Positions 40,386-49,247 of a stretch of DNA of 64,000 bases are shown here, piece by piece (positions within the stretch are counted from its first letter, which is position 1; each line of letters starts with the position of its first letter). The notes below the pieces were generated by a model, which did not search any database, was not told where the DNA came from, and saw only the letters and a list, made by a program, of their open reading frames with translations. A program made the translations under genes and the position numbers. This DNA is from Candidatus Nitrosymbiomonas proteolyticus (lineage in GTDB: Bacteria > Armatimonadota > Fimbriimonadia > Fimbriimonadales > Fimbriimonadaceae), in the NCBI GenBank assembly GCA_017347465.1, contig AP021858.1, forward strand, positions 2,560,472 to 2,624,471, given 5' to 3'.

Positions 40386-41336
40386 ATGTCAGATTCGCCT
40401 ACCCTCCATAACGTGCTCATCATCGGCTCTGGCCCCGCAGGCTACACAGCCGCTCTTTACGCCTCACGCGCAGGCCTCGACCCCATCGTTTTCGCCGGAC
40501 TCCAGCCTGGCGGCCAGTTGATGATTACGACCGACGTGGAGAACTACCCCGGCTTCCCCCAAGGCTTACTTGGCCCCGAACTGATGGACCTCTTCCAAAA
40601 GCAAGCCGAACGGTTTGGAACCCAGGTCGAGTACAAGGTCGTCACGCGAGTGGACCTCTCCGAGCGGCCGTTCAAAGTGTGGTGCGACGACGAGCTTTAT
40701 CTCGGTAAGGCGATCATCATCTCGACGGGCGCCGAGGCCAAGTGGATAGGGTTGGAAGGCGAAAAGACGTTTGGCGGCTTCGGAGTGAGCGCTTGCGCCA
40801 CCTGCGACGGGGCTTTCTTCAAGCAGATGAAGGTCGCGGTCGTCGGGGGCGGCGATACGGCTATGGAGGAGGCGAACTACCTGACGCGCCATTGCAGCAA
40901 GGTGTACGTGATCCACCGACGCGACAGCCTACGCGCCAGCAAGATCATGCAGGAGCGGGCCTTGGCGAACCCCAAGATCGAGTTCATCTGGAACGCTCAG
41001 GTCGTCGACATTCACGGGGACACAGAACCTCTTCGCAAGGTGACCGGAATCACGCTCGAAGACACGGTTACGGGGGAGAGGCGTCAGATGGAAGTGCAAG
41101 GACTGTTCGTTGCGATCGGGCATAAACCCAACAGCGAACTGTTTCAGGGCGCGCTGGACATGGACGACCTTGGCTACCTCATCACCGAACCTCACTCGAC
41201 GCGAACGAAGGTCCCCGGCGTGTTTGCCTGCGGCGACGTGATGGACCGAGTCTACAGGCAGGCCGTAACGGCGGCGGGTACCGGCTGCATGGCGGCCATC
41301 GACGCCGAGCGGTGGCTTGAATCGGAAGGGCATTAG
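40386..41336 (+). CDS. trxB: thioredoxin-disulfide reductase
   Basis: 316 residues, normal length. This flavoenzyme passes electrons from NADPH to thioredoxin in the cytoplasm. The FAD-binding motif [20 protein letters not shown] is near residue 10. The redox disulfide is CATCDGAFF (about 138-146), followed by the NADPH-binding [17 protein letters not shown]. It ends with the FAD motif [29 protein letters not shown] precedes the ATG at 40386. The next gene starts 1 bp after the stop. Confidence 0.95.
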   Translation: MSDSPTLHNVLIIGSGPAGYTAALYASRAGLDPIVFAGLQPGGQLMITTDVENYPGFPQGLLGPELMDLFQKQAERFGTQVEYKVVTRVDLSERPFKVWCDDELYLGKAIIISTGAEAKWIGLEGEKTFGGFGVSACATCDGAFFKQMKVAVVGGGDTAMEEANYLTRHCSKVYVIHRRDSLRASKIMQERALANPKIEFIWNAQVVDIHGDTEPLRKVTGITLEDTVTGERRQMEVQGLFVAIGHKPNSELFQGALDMDDLGYLITEPHSTRTKVPGVFACGDVMDRVYRQAVTAAGTGCMAAIDAERWLESEGH

Positions 41337-41337
41337 G

Positions 41338-42441
41338 ATGATGGTTGCGACTTTAGCGGGACTTCTTCTCTTGAGCGGGCTGGGGGGCCAGGACCCCGCT
41401 GCGATGCAGCAGGAGTTCCCCGGACCCGAAGGCGGCCCGAACCGGCTGATGGTGATCACCAGCTTCGAGCGAATGGACCCCCCAAAGACCTCTCCCAAGC
41501 ACGGTTGGGTTTTCGAATGGGCGGTAGGAGCGCTGGGGCGGCAAGACCCTGCGCTGCCGTTCAACGCCCGTTTTCGGGTCTTTTCGCAGCTTCGGAGGCA
41601 AGAGAACGACGTGGCGCCCAAGATCGGCCGGATGTTGCTGCGAATGTGGGACATGAACGTCCGTAAGCTGAAGACCGACCACGCGTCGATGTACAACGGC
41701 GGGATTATCGATTTCTACCTCTGCTTTGGGGGACGGCCGGGGGGCGAACAGCTCTTCGACGAAGACGAGGAGCGGGGAGTCCGTAAGAAGGTCAACACGG
41801 TCTACATCTATGGGATTCAGACCTTTACGAAGCCGCCCGAACAGGCCCGCGAGGTGGCGCACGAGTACGGGCATGCGACTCTGCCGCCGGTGGGCGGGTT
41901 TGAGACGCCCGAAGATTGGGGCAACGGGTATCTCGGCGAGAAGCTGTATCTGAAGTGGTTTCACGACGAGGTGGCCGCTAGCCGACTCCGCCCGGACGAC
42001 GTCATGGGCACGACGGCCGAGGAGTTGGCTCGCTATGTGAAGAGCGAGGTCGATCCCTTAGTGACGAAGGCAGCGACCACAGAACCCGCCAAGTCGTCGA
42101 TCGGGGGCAAGGGGCCGGCCGCGATGGATGCCTATGTGGGCCTCGTTCTCTACGCTGAGGCGATCTTTCCGCCCGACCGCTTTGCACGGAGTCTGAGGCT
42201 CATCGGCTCGACCTTCGCCGGGGACTACCCCAAGGCCATGGTGGCCGCTTCCGAAGAAATCGAGACGTACGTGTTGCGGCTTCCGCCCCAGGTCAAAGGC
42301 AGGCAGATTTGGATTCCCCTTGGCAAAGGCAAGATCAGCGGGACGGTGGGAATCGTTCGGAGGTCCGGCGACTGGGCGTTGATCGATGGAGACGCGGAGT
42401 CGATCGTCATACGCAACCCGGCGCAGCCGCCCCTCCGCTGA
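41338..42441 (+). CDS. exported HExxH protein, putative zinc metallopeptidase
   Basis: About 367 residues. Signal peptide about 1-17 (VATLAGLLLLSGLGG). Near residue 180 is AREVAHEYGHATLPPVGGF, whose HEYGH is an HExxH zinc site with the glutamate, followed by GYLGEKLYLKWFHDE, where a glutamate could be the third ligand. No named peptidase family was recognised. It begins 1 bp after the trxB stop, so the genes are coupled. The stop TGA is directly followed by the stop of the convergent HD-GYP gene. Confidence 0.62.
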   Translation: MMVATLAGLLLLSGLGGQDPAAMQQEFPGPEGGPNRLMVITSFERMDPPKTSPKHGWVFEWAVGALGRQDPALPFNARFRVFSQLRRQENDVAPKIGRMLLRMWDMNVRKLKTDHASMYNGGIIDFYLCFGGRPGGEQLFDEDEERGVRKKVNTVYIYGIQTFTKPPEQAREVAHEYGHATLPPVGGFETPEDWGNGYLGEKLYLKWFHDEVAASRLRPDDVMGTTAEELARYVKSEVDPLVTKAATTEPAKSSIGGKGPAAMDAYVGLVLYAEAIFPPDRFARSLRLIGSTFAGDYPKAMVAASEEIETYVLRLPPQVKGRQIWIPLGKGKISGTVGIVRRSGDWALIDGDAESIVIRNPAQPPLR

Positions 42442-43560
42442 TCAGCTAAGGAAGGTCGGGTCGAGGGGCAATACCATTTGCGGGTGGACCCTGGCGACGG
42501 TGCGTTCCACCTGCATTTCCCAAGCTTCATCGCCCTTTTCGACCACCCTGCCGAAGGCGGCCACGACTTCGGGGTCGAAGTGCTTGCAACAGAGCGAGAA
42601 CACCTCTTGCAGGGCGCGCTCTCGCTCCCACGCAGGTTTATAGGGCCTTTCGTGCGTGAGTGCGTCCCACACGTCCGCGATCGCGGTAATTCTGCCTTCG
42701 ACGGGGATGTCCTTCCCGGCGAGCCCTTGCGGATAGCCTCTTCCGTCCCACCTTTCATGGTGGGTCCAAGCGATCGACTCGGCGAGCTGCAGGACCTCGG
42801 ACCGGCTGCCCGAAAGGAGCCTGCCCCCAATGGCCGCGTGAGTTTGGACGGTGGCCATTTCCTCGGCAGTGAGCCTTCCGGGCTTGAGGAGGACCGAGTC
42901 CGGAATCGCGATCTTGCCTATGTCGTGAAGCCTTGCCGCCATTCCAATCAGCTCGGCCCGCTCCCTCGGGAAGCCCAGTTCGGCGGCCACGAATTCAGCC
43001 ATCAGGCCCACGCGGTAGATGTGCCGCCCGGTTTGGTCGTCCCGGTACTCGGCTGCGAGGGTCAGCCGATTGCACATCTCTTCATAGGTCGAATCGAGTT
43101 GGAGCGACTGCCGGTGGACCGCCCTTTCGAGGTAGCGCTCCCTTCGGAGTTGTTCGAGAAAGAGCTTTCGGAGCATCAAGTGGTTCTTGATTCGCTGGAC
43201 GGTTTCGAGCGAGTCGAAGCCCTTGACGACGAAGTCGGTCGCGCCCGCCATCAGAGCCGCTCGCCTGACCTCCTTACTGGAGTCGAAGGTCATCATGATG
43301 ATCGGCACTCCATAGCAAAGGCTGAGGTCACCCTTCAAGTCCTGGAGGATCTCCAATCCGGACCTTCGGGGCATGTGTAGGTCGAGCAAGATGAGGTCAG
43401 GGTTCAACTGCCGGGCAGTTTCGAGGACGTACTCGGGCTCGAACACGTGCGAAACTTGAGTGATTCCCTCACGCGTGAGCGCATCGTGAATCCAACGGTA
43501 GTCGGTGACCTCATCGTCTGCGATAAGAATCTTAGCGTCGAAAAAATCGAAAACGAGCAT
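42442..43560 (-). CDS. response regulator with HD-GYP domain (c-di-GMP phosphodiesterase)
   Basis: 372 residues. A receiver domain (about 5-130) has acidic residues IADDE, the phospho-acceptor in LILLDLHMP and the conserved lysine in DFVVKGF. A short helical linker (about 135-175) leads to an HD-GYP domain (about 180-365) with RLHDIGKIAIPD (HD), HHERWDGRGYPQGLAG (HH..GYP) and ITAIADVWDALT. All catalytic motifs are present, so it should hydrolyse c-di-GMP in the cytoplasm when phosphorylated. GGGAGG lies 6 nt before the ATG at 43560. A promoter is visible at 43621-43649. No histidine kinase is adjacent. Confidence 0.92.
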   Translation of the reverse strand: MLVFDFFDAKILIADDEVTDYRWIHDALTREGITQVSHVFEPEYVLETARQLNPDLILLDLHMPRRSGLEILQDLKGDLSLCYGVPIIMMTFDSSKEVRRAALMAGATDFVVKGFDSLETVQRIKNHLMLRKLFLEQLRRERYLERAVHRQSLQLDSTYEEMCNRLTLAAEYRDDQTGRHIYRVGLMAEFVAAELGFPRERAELIGMAARLHDIGKIAIPDSVLLKPGRLTAEEMATVQTHAAIGGRLLSGSRSEVLQLAESIAWTHHERWDGRGYPQGLAGKDIPVEGRITAIADVWDALTHERPYKPAWERERALQEVFSLCCKHFDPEVVAAFGRVVEKGDEAWEMQVERTVARVHPQMVLPLDPTFLS

Positions 43561-43620
43561 GTGCCGCCTCCCCAAACCCAAGGTGGCGTCATGCCTCCAA
43601 ATCCGCTTCCCTGCCCGTGA

Positions 43621-43649
43621 ATTGTATACCAAGTTGTCCAGCACCTCAA
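43621..43649 (-). promoter_or_regulatory. promoter of the HD-GYP response regulator
   Basis: On the minus strand TTGAGG (43644-43649), a 17-bp spacer and TACAAT (43621-43626). Transcription start would be near 43615, about 55 nt before the start codon. Confidence 0.6.
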
Positions 43650-43809
43650 ACAATCGCTGCTGACCCTGGCAAAATTGCCGATAGACCCGCAAGACTTTCG
43701 TTCTATTATTTGGAACATTGCACCGGCCGGTGGACTGGCAAACAGCTTCGGCCAGGAAACTTTGCTCATAATAGGCTCTTACCGATTCGAACCATTCGAG
43801 ATCAAACCC

Positions 43810-46578
43810 ATGAAGTCACTCCATCGCTTCGCATTCCTCATCATTCTGTCCGCCAGTTTCCTTGCCGCCGACCTGCCGGCCCACGCCTTCTGGCAAGGCG
43901 GAGGCGCCGCCCAGGGCCAAGAAGAGAAGAAGCAGGACGAGAAGAAAGAGGAACAGCAGGAGCCGAAACAGGACCCGAAGGTCGAGCAGTACGAGAAGGC
44001 GATCAAAGACCTGACTCGCGTCGACGGGCCTTTTCCGCTCTACCAACGCAAGAGGGAATTGCTGCTCGAACTCTCGGAAGAGCGCCTCGACAAGCCGTTT
44101 TGCATTCAAGCGACGTTTCATACCGGGGTGATGGCCGACGGGGTTCAGGCTGGGTTCCCCGTGGGGGATTTCGCGGTACAAATCCTGCGGTTCGAAAGGC
44201 ACGAAGACAACGTTTGGATCGTGCAGCCCCACCTTGGCCACCGGTGGACACCCGACGACCCGCTCGGAGTTGCGGCTTCGCGTAGTTTCCCGGAGGCGAT
44301 CCTGGGGTCGTTCCGCATCGAGCAGCAGCACCCCGAGAAGAAGCTGTTGCTGGTCAATGTGACCAACCTCTTCATGGGCGACGTTTTCCGGCTTTCGGAG
44401 ATGGTGGCGGCGATTCTGGGCGGGCCCTACATGCTCGACCGCGAGAAGTCGGCCGCTGATTCGATCCGGGCAGCCGGCGACAGCACCATCGTCCGCATGG
44501 GCCTTCACTATGCCTCGCAGCGCGGCAACGAGCCCAATCCTCTCCTTGCGGCGCTTGGGCTTTCGTTGGGCGATCACCTTGCGGACAGTCGCAGCGCGCC
44601 GATCAAGGTGAGCTACAACCTTTGGTACCGCGCCGACTCCGACTACATGCCGCGCCTTGGCGACCCAAGGGTGGGGTACTTCACGCTGGACTACTACGAT
44701 CTGGCCCGGTTCGCCAACGATGACCGGACGCAGAGGTTCATCTTCAGATTCGGGCTCAAGAAGAAGGACCCTTCGGCAGCGATGTCCGAGCCTGTGAAAC
44801 CGATCGTCTGGTATGTGGACCCCTCGGTGCCGAAGGAGTATCGGGAGGCTTGCCGCGAGGGCATCCTCTTTTGGAACCGGGCGTTCGAAGGGATCGGGTT
44901 CAAGAACGCGATCGTGGTCAAGGAACCGGAATCGCTCGAAGAGTGGGATCATGCGGACGGCGTCCACAACGTCTTGCGTTTTGCGATGAGCGAGGATGCA
45001 ACCTACGCGATCGCTCTGCCGCGGATCGACCCGATTACAGGCGAGATCATCAGCGCCGGCGTCAATATGGACGCCAACCTGATTTGGGCCGCCTTTCGGG
45101 AGCAGGACAGGTTTTCGATTCCCGGCTCAAAGGCGGTTCAGCGGGGCCTCGATGTGCTCCTGCGTGACGATGAGCGCGACCTGAAGGAAAGTTGCGAGAC
45201 GTACCTTTTTGAAGGGCCTGAAGTTGCTGCAGCGCGGGCACGGTATGAATCCGCCGCCCAACGGCTCGGTTGGCATACGACCTCGTGTACCTACGGCAAG
45301 CAAAAGGCTCTCTCGGCGGCGTTCGGATGGAACGCTCTGATGAGTTCGGGTGTGAATATGAGCCGGGAGGAGTACGCCAAGGCGTTCCTCCGCGACATCG
45401 TATCGCATGAAGTCGGCCACACACTCGGGTTGAGGCACAACTTCATCGCCTCGACGCGCCTTTCGGTCGCCGAACTGGCGAACGACGCGATCACCTCGGA
45501 ACGGGGCGTCACCGCGAGCGTGATGGACTACACCCCTGTCAACGTGCCCGCCATCTTGAAAGGCGCGAAGAACCTCTATGCGCCGCGAATCGGCGACTAC
45601 GACATGTGGGCGATCAAGTTCGGATACATGGAGATTCCGGGCGCCCACTCGCCGTTGGGCGAAAGGCACGCCCTCAGCCAGATCGCCGCGCAATCGGGCA
45701 TGCCGGGGCATCGATTCATGACCGACGAAAACGCGGATTCTTTCGACCCGTTCGTGGTGCGGATGGACAACTCCAGCAATCCCCTGGAATTCAGCGAGCT
45801 CGTGCTGCGCGCGGCGTCGAACGTCGTGAACTTCGCCGTGACTCAGTTGCCGAAGCCGGGCGAAAGCTATGCCAAGCGCACGGAGATGATCCTAAGCGCG
45901 CTCAACCGCACGTTCCGAGAGTGCCAGAACTCCGCCCGGTTTGTGGGGGGCGTTGCCGCGAACCGGAACTTCAAGGGCGATGCGAACCAGAAACCGACGC
46001 TGGCCCCTGTGTTGGCGACTCAACAGCGCGACGCGATGCGGCTGATCGCTCGTTATGGGTTCAAGAACGACGTTCTCGACCTTCCGGCGGACGTATTGAT
46101 CAACCTCAGCCAGGACTTTCAGCAAGACACCAGTTCGGCATGGGTGGCCCCTCTTCGGGATTTCGTGGGCTCCCGCCAGACGCTGCTGTACTCGATGCTG
46201 ATGAGTTCGGCGACCACTCGAAGGATCGCAGAGAACGAGATCAAGGCGGGAACGTCGGCCTACCGCCTCGACGAGCACTTCAGCTTGCTGCTGGGCGCGG
46301 TGTTCACCGAGGTCGGCTCCGGCAAGGGAGTATCGGCAACTCGGCGCGACCTTCAGAAGTTCGCGATCAACGCGCTGTTGGTTCAGTCGGGCGCTGCGCC
46401 GGGCGGGGTGAACGAAGACGTTAGGGCGTTGTCGTCCGACGCCTTGACCCGGTTGAGCGCGCGTTTCGGCAACGCCATTCGCACGGGCTCGAACCTGGAT
46501 GGGCTCACCATGGCGCATTACCGCGATTCCAAAGCCACTATCGATCGCCACATCGCGAGAATCGCTACGGGTAGGTGA
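43810..46578 (+). CDS. large secreted zinc-dependent metalloprotease (DUF5117/DUF4953 type)
   Basis: 922 residues. Signal peptide about 1-28 (ends HAFW), then an unusual charged linker (about 32-60, EEKKQDEKKEEQQEPKQD). The catalytic motif SHEVGHTLGLRHNFIAS (around residue 535) is an extended HExxHxxGxxH zinc site as in metzincins. The Met-turn may be SVMDYTPVN about 35 residues later. This architecture fits the DUF5117-DUF4953 family of outer-membrane/secreted metalloproteases. I chose the ATG at 43810 by the signal peptide. The upstream 250 bp are shared with the divergent HD-GYP gene. Confidence 0.82.
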   Translation: MKSLHRFAFLIILSASFLAADLPAHAFWQGGGAAQGQEEKKQDEKKEEQQEPKQDPKVEQYEKAIKDLTRVDGPFPLYQRKRELLLELSEERLDKPFCIQATFHTGVMADGVQAGFPVGDFAVQILRFERHEDNVWIVQPHLGHRWTPDDPLGVAASRSFPEAILGSFRIEQQHPEKKLLLVNVTNLFMGDVFRLSEMVAAILGGPYMLDREKSAADSIRAAGDSTIVRMGLHYASQRGNEPNPLLAALGLSLGDHLADSRSAPIKVSYNLWYRADSDYMPRLGDPRVGYFTLDYYDLARFANDDRTQRFIFRFGLKKKDPSAAMSEPVKPIVWYVDPSVPKEYREACREGILFWNRAFEGIGFKNAIVVKEPESLEEWDHADGVHNVLRFAMSEDATYAIALPRIDPITGEIISAGVNMDANLIWAAFREQDRFSIPGSKAVQRGLDVLLRDDERDLKESCETYLFEGPEVAAARARYESAAQRLGWHTTSCTYGKQKALSAAFGWNALMSSGVNMSREEYAKAFLRDIVSHEVGHTLGLRHNFIASTRLSVAELANDAITSERGVTASVMDYTPVNVPAILKGAKNLYAPRIGDYDMWAIKFGYMEIPGAHSPLGERHALSQIAAQSGMPGHRFMTDENADSFDPFVVRMDNSSNPLEFSELVLRAASNVVNFAVTQLPKPGESYAKRTEMILSALNRTFRECQNSARFVGGVAANRNFKGDANQKPTLAPVLATQQRDAMRLIARYGFKNDVLDLPADVLINLSQDFQQDTSSAWVAPLRDFVGSRQTLLYSMLMSSATTRRIAENEIKAGTSAYRLDEHFSLLLGAVFTEVGSGKGVSATRRDLQKFAINALLVQSGAAPGGVNEDVRALSSDALTRLSARFGNAIRTGSNLDGLTMAHYRDSKATIDRHIARIATGR

Positions 46579-46613
46579 CCAAGGCTTAGGGGCGCACGGG
46601 AAGCCCGCTGAAA

Positions 46614-47618
46614 ATGGAGACCGAACGAACCGACGAAGCAACGGCAGAGCAAGCGGCCCAGGAGATCCGCGCGCTGATCGATGCTGCCGTAGCTCGAAGG
46701 GGGGGAGACACTGCGGCGGTCAAACCGGGACACCGAGTGCCGTTCGCTTGGCCGCCGGAGGCCGTAAGTCACAGGTATCCGTTGCATTCGAGCGACTGGC
46801 GCGGCACGGCGGAGTTTCGCGCTCACGGCGAGACCTTTCCTGTGCAGACCGCCACCACGCCCTATGGCGCTTTCGGAAGGTGCGAACCCCTCTGGCTCGA
46901 AGCCAAGGGCGACACTTTGGAAGCGATGCTCAGGCGGATGAAGGAAAGCGCAGAACCGCTCTTTCGTCGGCAGAGGGCCATCTCAGAAGCCTTGGGGGCT
47001 GAAGGCAGGTTCACGGGGTCGATCCGCTCGTTGGACAACCTATCGCTGCTGAAGTTGCTTTATTGTACGGACCGCGACGTTTCGCACGAAGCCAGCAAGG
47101 AGATCGAGCTTCGGGCGAGCCAGTTCCGGTTCTTGCCTGCCCTGCTCGAAGTGCTTGCCGACCGACGCCATCCGCATCGGCGGGCGGCGCAATGGTGCGT
47201 GCTGGACCTGTTTGAGGACTTCCCCAGTTTCTGCAGGACATCCGAGGACGAAGCCCAGGTCGTTGCGACGATCCGCGACCTGATCTGGAGCGCGGAGGAC
47301 GACTATGCGAGGACGATCTATAAAGCGGGAGTGGTCCTCGGCGGACACCTGCCGGGAGAGATCGGTGGGCCAGCACTGATCGAGTGCCTTCGGTGCGTGA
47401 GCAAGGTCGGCCGACGCTCCGCGATCCATGGGCTTTTTCACGTCGTCGAATGGGACCCCGAGTTGCGAGGGGCAGTTGTGCGAGCGCTCGAAGAATGCGC
47501 CGATGTGGAATCGGATCCGCAACTGAAGGAGTACGCGCAGCTAATGGCTTCCGACATCGCGCAAGGCGCCTACGACCACATCCCCGAACCGGTGTTTCCC
47601 GAGGAACTCTCCCCGTAG
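46614..47618 (+). CDS. uncharacterised protein with HEAT-like helical part
   Basis: 334 residues, no signal peptide, so probably cytoplasmic. The N-terminal 100 residues are not recognised (RYPLHSSDWRGTAEFRAHGETFPV). Residues about 130-320 are an all-helical repeat region (for example FRFLPALLEVLADRRHPHRRAAQWCVLDLF, and GGPALIECLRCVSKVGRRSAIHGLF) that resembles HEAT repeats. No catalytic motif was seen. The start ATG is the first in the frame and lies 35 bp after the metalloprotease stop; the next gene starts 42 bp after this one. Confidence 0.6.
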   Translation: METERTDEATAEQAAQEIRALIDAAVARRGGDTAAVKPGHRVPFAWPPEAVSHRYPLHSSDWRGTAEFRAHGETFPVQTATTPYGAFGRCEPLWLEAKGDTLEAMLRRMKESAEPLFRRQRAISEALGAEGRFTGSIRSLDNLSLLKLLYCTDRDVSHEASKEIELRASQFRFLPALLEVLADRRHPHRRAAQWCVLDLFEDFPSFCRTSEDEAQVVATIRDLIWSAEDDYARTIYKAGVVLGGHLPGEIGGPALIECLRCVSKVGRRSAIHGLFHVVEWDPELRGAVVRALEECADVESDPQLKEYAQLMASDIAQGAYDHIPEPVFPEELSP

Positions 47619-47660
47619 GGCAGGCAGGATTCAGAGCCTTCGGGGGCGAACCGAGACTCT

Positions 47661-49094
47661 ATGTGGTCCTTATTGTTGGCGGCGGCCCTCCAGGCTCCTC
47701 TCGACCGGATTCTTACCCATGACGATCTCCGAGGAGCGTCTGTCGGCGCGATCGTGACGACGCTGGACGGGACAGTGCTCTACGAAAGGAATTCCGACCT
47801 TCGGCTGATGCCTGCGAGCAACCAGAAGCTGCTGTCGGTGTCCTATGCGCTGCACGCGCTGGGACCCGACTTTCGTCCCCAGACTCGGATTTGGAGGCTC
47901 GCCGATCGAATCGCCATCGACGCGCCCGGCGATCCGAGTCTGAGCCTGGCGGACCTCCAAGCCGCCGCCGCCAAGGTGCGGTTCTCGGACGTGGCGCCGA
48001 TTGCCGTCCGGCAGGCGTACCGGGTGGGCGTTCCCTCCACGTGGGAGCACGACGACCTGCCCAACCGTTACGCTCCCCAGATCATGGCGTTTTCCTTCGA
48101 TCGAGGCGCGTTTCAACTCTATGCGGAAAACGGCAAACCGGTGCTCGTTCCCGAGTCGTTTGGAGTGACGGTCCGGCATTTTCCCGGCGGGGTCTCTTTA
48201 AGGGAGTACGACCCTTTCAAGAAGCTGATGATCGTGCGCGGAGACCTGCCGAAAGCGAGGACCTTTGTCGAGAACTTTGCGCTTCCTGAGCCTGACAAGT
48301 TGGCTGCGGGAGTCTTCGGGGGCGTGCTCGTGCCGCTCGCCGAACTCCCCGCTTCGCCTCCGACCCTGACGATCACGGGCAAGTCGGTGGGCGAGATGGC
48401 GAAGGAGTGCCTCGTTCCCAGCGATAACTATGTCGCCGAGCACCTGCTCCTCATGGCTGCGGGACTGAATGAAGCGCTCCCTAACAACGTGTACGCCGAG
48501 GCCACGAAGCGGTGGAGGGGGTTCCTTGTTGGAACTGCCGGGCTCGACGAAAGGACGCTCACCCTCTACGATGGGAGCGGGATGAGTCGGCACAACCTTG
48601 TGACGGCGGCCTCGATCGCCAAGCTCTTGCGGTGGGCGCAGAGACAGCCGTGGAGCAACCTCTGGATGGATGCCCTTGTGTCTCCCGGCAACGGAACGCT
48701 CAGTTCGAGGCTGCAGGGAAGCTCATTTCGAGGCAAGACGGGTTCGCTCGACATGGTTTCGTCGCTTTCGGGCTACGTCCGCACGCCCTCGGGGCAGACC
48801 CTCGTCGTAAGCCTTCTGATGAACCACTTTTCGTGTCCGACCGCTCAGGCTAGAAAGATTCAGGACGAGTTCATTCGAGAACTGGAAAAAATGTCGTCCA
48901 TTGGCACGGCGATTGATACGTCATGGAAGTATGAAGGCGCTCTTTCCGAGCCGGGCCATCGCGCTCTTGATGGGAGTGAGTCTGCTCGATCTGGTCCTGA
49001 CCGCTCTTCTGCACTCCAAGGGCCTCATCGTCGAGTTGAACCCTCTCATGCGCCCCCTGCTCGAAAGAAGCGAGTGGCTGTTCGCCTTGGTTAA
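47661..49094 (+). CDS. D-alanyl-D-alanine carboxypeptidase/endopeptidase, PBP4 (S13) type
   Basis: 477 residues. A short hydrophobic N-terminus (WSLLLAAALQAP) suggests a weak signal peptide. The penicillin-binding fold has the SxxK motif ASNQKLLSV (about 52-60), the second Ser motif in DGSGMSRHN (about 299-307) and the KTG motif GKTGSLDMVSSLSGYV (about 356-371). It trims peptidoglycan peptides in the periplasm. The protein should normally end near residue 415 (ARKIQDEFIRELEKMSS); instead the frame continues for about 62 residues with no similarity to PBPs, through the next gene (164-bp overlap from 48931). Either the stop was lost or the tail is an overprinted sequence. Confidence 0.82.
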   Translation: MWSLLLAAALQAPLDRILTHDDLRGASVGAIVTTLDGTVLYERNSDLRLMPASNQKLLSVSYALHALGPDFRPQTRIWRLADRIAIDAPGDPSLSLADLQAAAAKVRFSDVAPIAVRQAYRVGVPSTWEHDDLPNRYAPQIMAFSFDRGAFQLYAENGKPVLVPESFGVTVRHFPGGVSLREYDPFKKLMIVRGDLPKARTFVENFALPEPDKLAAGVFGGVLVPLAELPASPPTLTITGKSVGEMAKECLVPSDNYVAEHLLLMAAGLNEALPNNVYAEATKRWRGFLVGTAGLDERTLTLYDGSGMSRHNLVTAASIAKLLRWAQRQPWSNLWMDALVSPGNGTLSSRLQGSSFRGKTGSLDMVSSLSGYVRTPSGQTLVVSLLMNHFSCPTAQARKIQDEFIRELEKMSSIGTAIDTSWKYEGALSEPGHRALDGSESARSGPDRSSALQGPHRRVEPSHAPPARKKRVAVRLG

Positions 49095-49233
49095 GTCGCT
49101 GACGATTTTGATCACCTATGCCGTTTTGGTGTGGTACAGCCGAAGGAACTTGGTCTTCGTGCGGCAGGCGAGCGCGGTCGGCGCCGTGGCGTACGTCCTG
49201 ATCTGGAGCGTCTGGTTCGTGTCGGTTCCGTAG
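48931..49233 (+). CDS. DUF5658-like small membrane protein
   Basis: 100 residues with three transmembrane helices. It shows the DUF5658 pattern of an early Asp (SLLDLVLTALL) followed by ELNPLMRPL and a second helical hairpin ALVKSLTILITYAVLVWYSRR. The function is unknown. The ATG at 48931 lies inside the PBP4-type frame, so 164 bp are coding in two frames. GGAAG lies just before it. The stop is 14 bp before the convergent DUF1385 gene. Confidence 0.65.
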   Translation: MKALFPSRAIALLMGVSLLDLVLTALLHSKGLIVELNPLMRPLLERSEWLFALVKSLTILITYAVLVWYSRRNLVFVRQASAVGAVAYVLIWSVWFVSVP

Positions 49234-49247
49234 GCCCGCGTTTGGGT

